Positions 57,233 through 64,000 of a DNA stretch of 64,000 nucleotides are shown one piece after another. The DNA comes from Platerodrilus igneus (Eukaryota > Arthropoda > Insecta > Coleoptera > Lycidae). The stretch spans positions 310,001 through 374,000 of the forward strand of contig JARFIW010001486.1 in the NCBI GenBank assembly GCA_036346225.1. The letters are read 5' to 3'. The translations under genes and the position numbers were made by a program. Below the pieces are notes generated by a model. It ran no database searches, was not told where the DNA came from, and saw nothing but the letters and a program-made list of their open reading frames with translations. How positions within the stretch are numbered: position 1 is the first letter of the stretch; each line of letters starts with the position of its first letter.

Positions 57233-59492
57233 TGCTGTGATCCACCTATTAGAATCGAGCCTCACGAATTGTGCGTCAAGAATGCTGTGAAACCTACAAA
57301 AAGCTATTAACTTAACTGTTCCGTTGACTTTCTTCTGTTAATCGCCTCTTTACTTTTTTCCGCCTCGGCTGCTCACCTAGTTAAACCTTCATCCTCATTC
57401 ATAAAAAATCAAACACATTCCTATCACAAACACCAACGTTAACTCTATTTACATCAATATTCACAATACATTAAAATTTCAAAATTAAAATTCTGCATAA
57501 ACTTCAGTATCAGAAAATTTCAAGATTAAATTTGTTATCATTTTAATGTGCATCCAGAATTAAAGTCCTTGTAGGATGCCTACTAATTAATATAACAATA
57601 TGTGCAGACCTGAGTCTGAGTACAAAGGGAGCATCTACCACCCCTTTACGTTAATTAACCAGGTTCGTCTAATTGAGCTCAAAGACATACCCAAATTTTC
57701 ATCATAATCCAGAACATAAATACTAAATACCTCTTCCTACTTAAACAAGAAAATTTCACCTTAAAATTAAAAATTTGCTGTTAGTACAATTTCACTACTG
57801 TCCATTTTAAATAAACAAATTATAAAGTTATTCAACACACACCAAAACATCAAATTTTGAACAAAATAGTATAATTTACCTGAAGGTTACTGCACTCGTA
57901 GCTTCAATGTACATCGTCCTTTTGTTAATCACACCATTCCAACTGGGTTATATTTACGGCTTCTAATTCTCAACGCTTTTAAAATTTTCTCCACCACCCT
58001 TCATCTAAAGTTGTTTCAGGGCTTTTCCGGAACTCATCTGTGTATATCTGAACCTTGTTTTGTGGATCCAGTCATGTTTACGAACAATTTAATTATTAAC
58101 ACCCCCGAAAAATAGCAAAGAAATTCATACTTCTTTCACAAATATACGCCAAAACTGCCTACTTTTGTGTATTCATTTGTCGTTGCAAATTTGACTAATT
58201 GGTACAGTGATACTAAACTTTATTACCTTGTATCTTCTTTTCTAAGTGCACTAAATTACATTCATTGTAGCACGTAAGGAACAAACTGTTTTAAATCACC
58301 AAAATATACGAACAAACTGTTTAAATTATTCTATCAAAATCGGAAAACTAAAAAGCACTGTTTAACGCATTGAATCAACTCGAAAATCTAAGAGAGCGCA
58401 ACTCATATTAACCCGGGTATATATAGAGGTTAGCCCGTCTGTCGGTCTTGTCCCCAAAACGGCCAGTTTCTAGAATTTCGTGTACTATGTTCCCATCTCG
58501 TCCGCCTGTGCGTCGGTTCTTATTAAATTTTGCACTCGCACCAATTAAATCTCAGAAATTTCGACACGGCTCGCAACGTCTGGAAATAACTAATTAATTT
58601 TTATACAGAAATGTTATTTTTACCTCTCAAGTTTGCCTCTTATTTTCAACCAATCGTGACCCTCGTGACGTTGCTCAAATCCCGCCTTTAATTATTAGCG
58701 TCTTTGCTTGACGCATTTTCTCTTTCCTTTTCTAACCTGTTCTTATTGGTGCAAATTGATATTCTTTATTATCGATTATTTCAGTCCACGTGTGTTCTTA
58801 TCTGGGTTAAATAACCCCGTATCCAGCCTTCCGGTGAATATTAACCGACGGTTTCTCCAAGATTCTCTGTAACCATTCGTTATCTGCAAAATTTACGCAG
58901 AACGAGCCTTTTAAATAAACCCTGTTTTGTATTTCGTGCTAAAGCATCCGACCGTTTTCAATATCCGTAGAATCGACATGTTTATCTAAACAAATTAAAC
59001 TGAAATTGCCTTTTAAAAATACGCAGGTGTGTTCAAACGTAACATTTTAAATAACCCTTCTACGATTTGACTATTATTGGGTTTATACAAGCTTTTTTAT
59101 ACATATTATATGTTACTAATGGTTCAATTAACTCCAATTAAAATAATACCCTTTAATTTTTAGTGACTCCTAATCAAATATTAATTATTATCTGTACATT
59201 TTGTTTAATACCGGTTACCCAAACTTAAATCAATTAATATAAATTTTGCACGTAATTTCCATTTGTTTCTTTACGCGGAATAATTATATTACACGTGGAG
59301 CATTTTAATACTGCTTCTTTTTATATAAAGCGTCTTGTAAATAATTTAAATCTCTTATTTTTAATGAAACGAATGAATTTTTATTCTCCACGGTTTTTTA
59401 ATAAAGCGTATTATCTAATAAAATTCCTTATACACGGTGATTAAAATTATTTGATGTAATTCATTAATTTTCTACCCTGGTCTAAATATAAG

Positions 59493-59494
<2 letters not shown>
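57233..59494 (-). repeat. Family-A 5' LTR
   Basis: Same length and order as the 3' LTR. TATATATA at 58418-58425 is at the same offset (1185 bp) as in the other copy. The PBS-like duplicate lies at 57256-57275, exactly 50 bp from the true PBS copy. Confidence 0.92.

Positions 59495-59538
<44 letters not shown>
59495..59538. repeat. (TA)n microsatellite
   Basis: TA run directly outside the 5' LTR of the provirus. Confidence 0.93.
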
Positions 59539-59541
<3 letters not shown>

Positions 59542-60132
59542 GATTTGCACTTTTTATTGTCAGATAACTCAATATGGAACTACTAGCTAGGTTTGTTTAT
59601 TAAATCGATTTAATTTCCTATAAAATTACATTTAAGGGTAAATATTTTCTACAATTTTACACAAAATGAAACAAAATCTTTTTTAACGCTAATCATTGTG
59701 ATCTCATATCATAAGAGTTACAGGTTTTCTTTAAATGGAACAAAAGCTGTTTTTTAGAAAGCTCATGAAATGAATTTTGCATGCACAAAATAATCAGGAC
59801 CGTTTTAAAGCTATAATCCCAGTCAAAATTAGAAATTTACAAATTTCATATTTTTTTCTATAACTCGAAAACCGTCCTGAATATTTTGTGTCTGCCACGT
59901 TTACTTTACTATTCTAACAGACAACTTTTGTTTTATTAACCAAACGTGTAAATCCTACGTATACGGTATACGAGATCCCAATGGTGAGCACTAAACAGTT
60001 GTAACTCTGTATTCAAAACCATCTTTGTAAATAAACTTATACCATAGAATAATTATAACAAGACATGACACTCGGCGTTTTTAGAATGATTAACTTTCTT
60101 TGCGGATGTCTAAAATCCGCCATTATTTTGTT

Positions 60133-60135
<3 letters not shown>
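59539..60135. other. Unassigned AT-rich DNA
   Basis: No coding frame or paired repeat recognised. It contains ACCATAGAATAAT at about 60047, the same motif as in the hairpin downstream. Confidence 0.5.

Positions 60136-60172
<37 letters not shown>
60136..60172. repeat. (TA)n microsatellite
   Basis: TA run immediately before the hairpin. Confidence 0.92.
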
Positions 60173-60173
<1 letters not shown>

Positions 60174-60175
<2 letters not shown>

Positions 60176-60225
60176 ATAGAATAATAATATGCTCACGCTA
60201 GCGTAGCGTATTATTATTCTGTGGT
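60174..60225. repeat. Near-perfect hairpin palindrome
   Basis: CCATAGAATAATAATATGCT and AGCGTATTATTATTCTGTGG are inverted around ACGCTAGCGT-type centre bases, giving arms of about 24 bp. The terminal motif recurs in inverse near 60490 (TATTATTATTCTATG) and directly near 60047, suggesting MITE-like termini. Confidence 0.6.
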
Positions 60226-61359
60226 ATATCCTTCAACCTTCCTTTAGTTTATTGTACTGTTCTTGTTCAAAGTTGTAATTTCACTTCAATAGGTTTCTTT
60301 ATTACGTTAGAGCCTAAGTTATGCAGTTTTGCATTAAATAATCAATTTAAATATTGAAAACAATTTCTAAACCACTGTTTTTAAATTTCCCGTCGCATCT
60401 GTGTACCTACAGAATAATGGACGAAGGTCATATATTTTTGGTACATGAAAAGCAATGTACGTAATTTATGAAGAGTGTTATTTCTTAAAGGTATTATTAT
60501 TCTATGCTTATACTAATAAACTTATAAATTTATAAACTTATAACTAATATATTATATTATGTTTTGCTAATTCTAAGAGCTGATTTAATACTCTTTGAAA
60601 CAACAACGGGACTTTCCACAGCATCGTCTTTTAGGCATGCTGTATCTTTACGACTTATTTTTCCGGCACTAGAGAAATTTCCTTACGGTTGTACTGACGA
60701 TGACTGTATCAGAAATAATCGGCGCGCAACTTCATTTAATATTGGGAAATTATATCTTTGTTTCCCTCACCATTTTAATGGGTTGAACAGCTCGCAGTTT
60801 TCATCTGTAAAGAAATGGTCGTCTAACGGGTCTTAAGTGTTTTTGTACTTTTGAATTTTTCTTTTAATTTCAAATTCTTTTTCAAGGGTTGTTTTCCTTG
60901 CCTGTCCTACAACGAGTGCACACCTTTGTTGTGAAATAGACTTAGGCGGTAAACAAAATTTTGCAAATGGATCATCATCTATTTTTTAGCAACCTGGATA
61001 GTGATCTGAATAAACACAAATAATGTGCTTTAAACAATAACTTTCCTTGATTACCTCACTTATTTACTAAAATCATATCAGATTTTTAAAAATTGATCCT
61101 AAACTCGAACACACTCTGCAGGGTAGTTTATTGAGAAAGACCAAATACATTTCTGAAAAAAAATAGTTTATCTCAATATTTTATGTAATTTTAATTATTG
61201 TGTAAAAAAAATACAGCTTGGTATTTTAAAAAAATCTATACAAACATCGAATTCAGATTAAAGCTAGAAGGAAACATTTTAAAAAAGTTCTTTCTTTTAC
61301 TTTGTTTTAACGCTGTATGATGTAAGATATTACATTTTTGTAACATTACCACCAATTAC
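60226..61359. other. Unassigned AT-rich DNA
   Basis: The 90-codon frame at 60564-60836 (+) has no recognised motif. Nothing else supportable. Confidence 0.5.
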
Positions 61360-62760
61360 AAAGCATCATCATTAGGTCTTCAGTCCTGAAACTGGTTAGA
61401 CGCGTACGCTCATTATTTTCTATTCTGAACTAACCAACACATTTTTCTGAAATTTCCACAGTCTGCATCTTTCATTATATGTGTGCAATAGTCTGATCTA
61501 GGTCTACATCTACCTCTTTTTTCTATCTCTGCTTATAATATATTCCGCACTGTTCCCCAAAAATGCATTAGAACGAATCCTGACCTTCTATTTCTCCTAA
61601 TTTGTTTTTGTTTTCCCACAGATATATTCATTCCACTACTATTTTTATAACCTCTTTGTTTTTAACTTTGTCTGTCCATGGTATCATTCTCATACATCTG
61701 AAGCACAACATTCCAAAAAGCTTTAACCGTTTTTCTGTCTACTTCTCCTACTGCCCCTATTTGATAGACGTACTGTAATGTGCTCCATACATATGCTTTC
61801 AAATTTTTTCCTTGTTTCTATATTTGTTGTCTTCGAACATAGCTGCTGCTCTTTCTTGTTAGATGCAGTTCGGTTCCCCTTATATTGTTTATAAATATAT
61901 ACCCTATTACCTCGATATTCAGTAGTATGTGAAGGGGGTTAAACAACCTGTAGCTACCAACATCCCCTAACACTTGAACATTTGCCAAATTAAGTTTTCT
62001 AATATATCCTTTCGTACAATCAACTTTAGTTGAAAATATTTCAAAACCAGCGCCTGTAGTTGTTTATAATAATCATCAGATTTAAGTGTAATTATTTTTT
62101 GTCATTAGGGTTTCCGTCTTGAAAGTGATTGGACACGTATCTTCACTTATTTTTATTCTGAGCTAGCCTACACCGTTCCCTCAAATTCCAACAGCCTAGA
62201 TACAGCTCAGTTCCCCTTTTGTTAGTTTCTAATTATATGCCCTACTTCACCAAGATTCAGTGGTATGTGAAGGGGACTAAGCAGCTTGCGGATACCAAGG
62301 ATTTCCCAACACTTAGGCATTTGCCGAATTAATAGTTTTCTAGTAAATCCTGCGGCACAATTAACATTAGTTGAGAGTATTGCAAAACCAATACCTGTAG
62401 TTGCTTAAAATAATCTTCAGGTATAAATACAGCAATTTTTTTCGTCACCAGGTTTTCAATCTTCATATTGGTTGGACGCGTACATCCATTGACCTCTATT
62501 CTAGCTTGCACATTTCCTTAAAATTCTTACATCAAACATCTTTCACCATCTGTGTGCAATAGTCTAACCTAGGTCTATCTCTACTTCTTTATATATTTTT
62601 TTTAATTTCTGCTTCTAATATATTCCGCACTATTCCCTCATGCCTTAGTAGGTGACCTATCATTGTATCTCTCCTATTTCTTACTGTTTTTCACATACTT
62701 CTTTCTTCCCCTACCATTTTTAGTACCTCTTAATGTCTCAGCCGATGCTCCTTCTATTCT
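61360..62760 (-). pseudogene. Antisense LINE 3' coding end and 3' UTR, internally duplicated
   Basis: On the minus strand, 61760 to about 61500 gives KRLKAFGMLCFRCMRMIPWT then DKVKNKEVIK, matching the C-terminal block after the RT of insect LINEs (usually EAFEMWCYRRML.ISWTDKVTNEEVL). TCAGTCCTGAAACTGGTTAG (61379-61398, + strand) is the usual 3' UTR-side segment. 62430-62760 repeats the same order (TTGGTTGGACGCGTAC, GTGCAATAGTCTAACC, TATATTCCGCACT). 61870-62160 and 62205-62510 are direct repeats of each other. It is a decayed, duplicated tail of one or two LINE copies. Confidence 0.7.
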
Positions 62761-64000
62761 TGAATTTCATAATTTGTTTAGGGAAGACGGCAAAAGGCCA
62801 GATTAAATTAGTTTAGTACCATGGAAGTTAGGAAAACTACCCATGTGGGATTTTACTTGTTGTGACACACTTGCTCCTTCACATGTAATTTCTTGTTCAT
62901 ATAAACCTGTCATAGTTAACATCGAAATTCTATTGGGAAAATGGTTTAACGACTCTTATGTTTCAGAAGTACCGGAAAAAAAGGTGTTTGAGGCACAGGC
63001 ATATTTGTTATTTTATGAACGAATATAAAACTGTATGTATTCTAACGCATTTATATACATTGATCATACATTATAACATATGAAATTTATTAAACAGTTA
63101 ATATGTTTTTGTAAATCATAAGTACTTTCATAAATGTGTTTTTAGTGCTTTTAATAAAAGAAAAACAGTAAATACCTTTATTTATCCAAGAGTGAGGTTA
63201 TAGAAAAAACCTTTAATTTCATTCTAAATAGCACACAAATTTAGTTAGGCACCTTTATCAGCCGCTAGTTGTACTGTTTCTACCTAATAAATAATTTGTA
63301 TGAAAAAATACTTAAATCTTTTCTTAGAAAGAGAAGATACATACTCTTCCTTACCTGTATATGTTAGTGACCGATTCTATCTTTATATTAAATTACCAAT
63401 ATGGATTATCTATACGTAAACTTAAATAAAATTACCTTTGACATTCTAAAACTAAAAATCCCACCAAATCATTTTTTTTTTCAAGTACAATTCAAAATCG
63501 CCCTTTAAAACTAACTTCTAATTATACCTCATGTGAAGTTTACCATATAGCACCCGCACTAATTTATAGATTAAAAATTTTTAACGATAAATTTTAAGCA
63601 CCATGTTATATTAAACGTTTATAATCTTTCCACTTTATTGGTCCCTTCTCTAACATAATCGAATTTCTTTCAAATTTTCATCTTTTATCCCTCAATTATT
63701 CCTATTATTCCATAACCCAATACATTCTTTTATCGTGGTTGACACATCTTTTATTTGAAAAACTCTGCATATCTTTAGGACTTATACTAGCTGACGTAGA
63801 GTTCTTGCTTTGCACTTTGACTACATATGGAGTCGAGACCTAGACCTCTATCGTAACGAGTCGATTTTCACTGTTGCGACAGCAAGGAATTTTTATTCGA
63901 TGTGTTTTCTTTCTCAAATATTTCAATCATTTGATACAAATTCCGTTATAAGTCTCTTTTATATCATAGGGACGTTAAAACATTCTTTTCTGCTTTTCCT
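62761..64000. other. AT-rich DNA without recognisable features
   Basis: The short frame 62843-63028 (+) has no recognised motif. No terminal repeats or RNA genes seen up to the window edge. Confidence 0.55.

Larger units (their letters stand above)
51916..59494 (-). mobile_element. Family-A LTR retrotransposon provirus, internally deleted, young
   Basis: A 7579-bp Ty3/gypsy-type element on the minus strand: LTR 57233-59494, PBS 57204-57228, gag, protease, truncated RT, polypurine tract near 54178, LTR 51916-54177. Both LTRs are exactly 2262 bp by my count and differ at roughly 25-30 positions seen by eye (about 1%). The outer flanks are ATAT on both sides, fitting a TA-repeat target with a 4-6 bp duplication. 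The internal region is only 3055 bp; most of RT, RNase H, integrase and any env are absent. It probably needs another element for movement. Confidence 0.92.

Overview
This is AT-rich eukaryotic DNA, almost certainly from an insect or another arthropod. The evidence is its repeat content: mariner (DD34D) and DD41D Tc1/mariner transposons, a GIY-YIG Penelope-like retroelement, Ty3/gypsy-type LTR elements with tRNA-Lys-type primer sites, an endonuclease-bearing LINE, and (TA)n microsatellites throughout. I see no convincing host protein-coding exon, tRNA or rRNA gene. Nearly every supportable coding stretch belongs to a mobile element, and almost all are broken by stops or frameshifts.

Layout. 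1-4028 is featureless AT-rich DNA. 4030-10598 is a decayed gag-protease-partial-RT LTR element (family B) on the + strand with a 3' LTR. 10665-14554 is a nearly complete Penelope element with an inverted partial copy at its 5' side. Next come a palindrome of two LTR ends (14571-15104), a solo LTR of family A (15167-17386), and a 2.5-kb palindrome of a related LTR (17402-19936), all separated by (TA)n. A mariner lies at 20226-21493, two Penelope fragments at 21871-23080, half of a long-TIR transposon at 23083-23947, and a LINE-tailed pyrimidine-rich unit at 24030-24867. 24868-30796 is decayed DNA, possibly hAT-derived. A solo LTR (family D) occupies 30797-32311 and a LINE 34660-37254. A 391-bp element carrying a well-formed hammerhead ribozyme is at 37340-37730, a solo LTR-B at 37768-39567, a Penelope fragment at 39598-40860, and three ~300-bp tandem repeats with hammerhead-like motifs at 41648-42530. 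From 42601 to 59494 six elements stand end to end, joined only by TA tracts: a palindromic TIR element, a DD41D transposon with 405-bp TIRs, another transposon with ~490-bp TIRs, LTR-E, LTR-D, and a young family-A provirus with two 2262-bp LTRs. The tail holds an antisense LINE 3' remnant (61360-62760) and featureless DNA.

The most interesting signals are (1) the hammerhead ribozyme at 37556-37599, (2) the retrozyme-like tandem array at 41648-42530, (3) arrays of primer-binding-site-like copies, each with its own LTR end, at the U5 ends of at least four LTR families, (4) palindromes built from LTR ends, and (5) two diverged LTR families whose RT is truncated just after the same motif, which suggests an established non-autonomous lineage. 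All coordinates, alignments and counts were made by eye.
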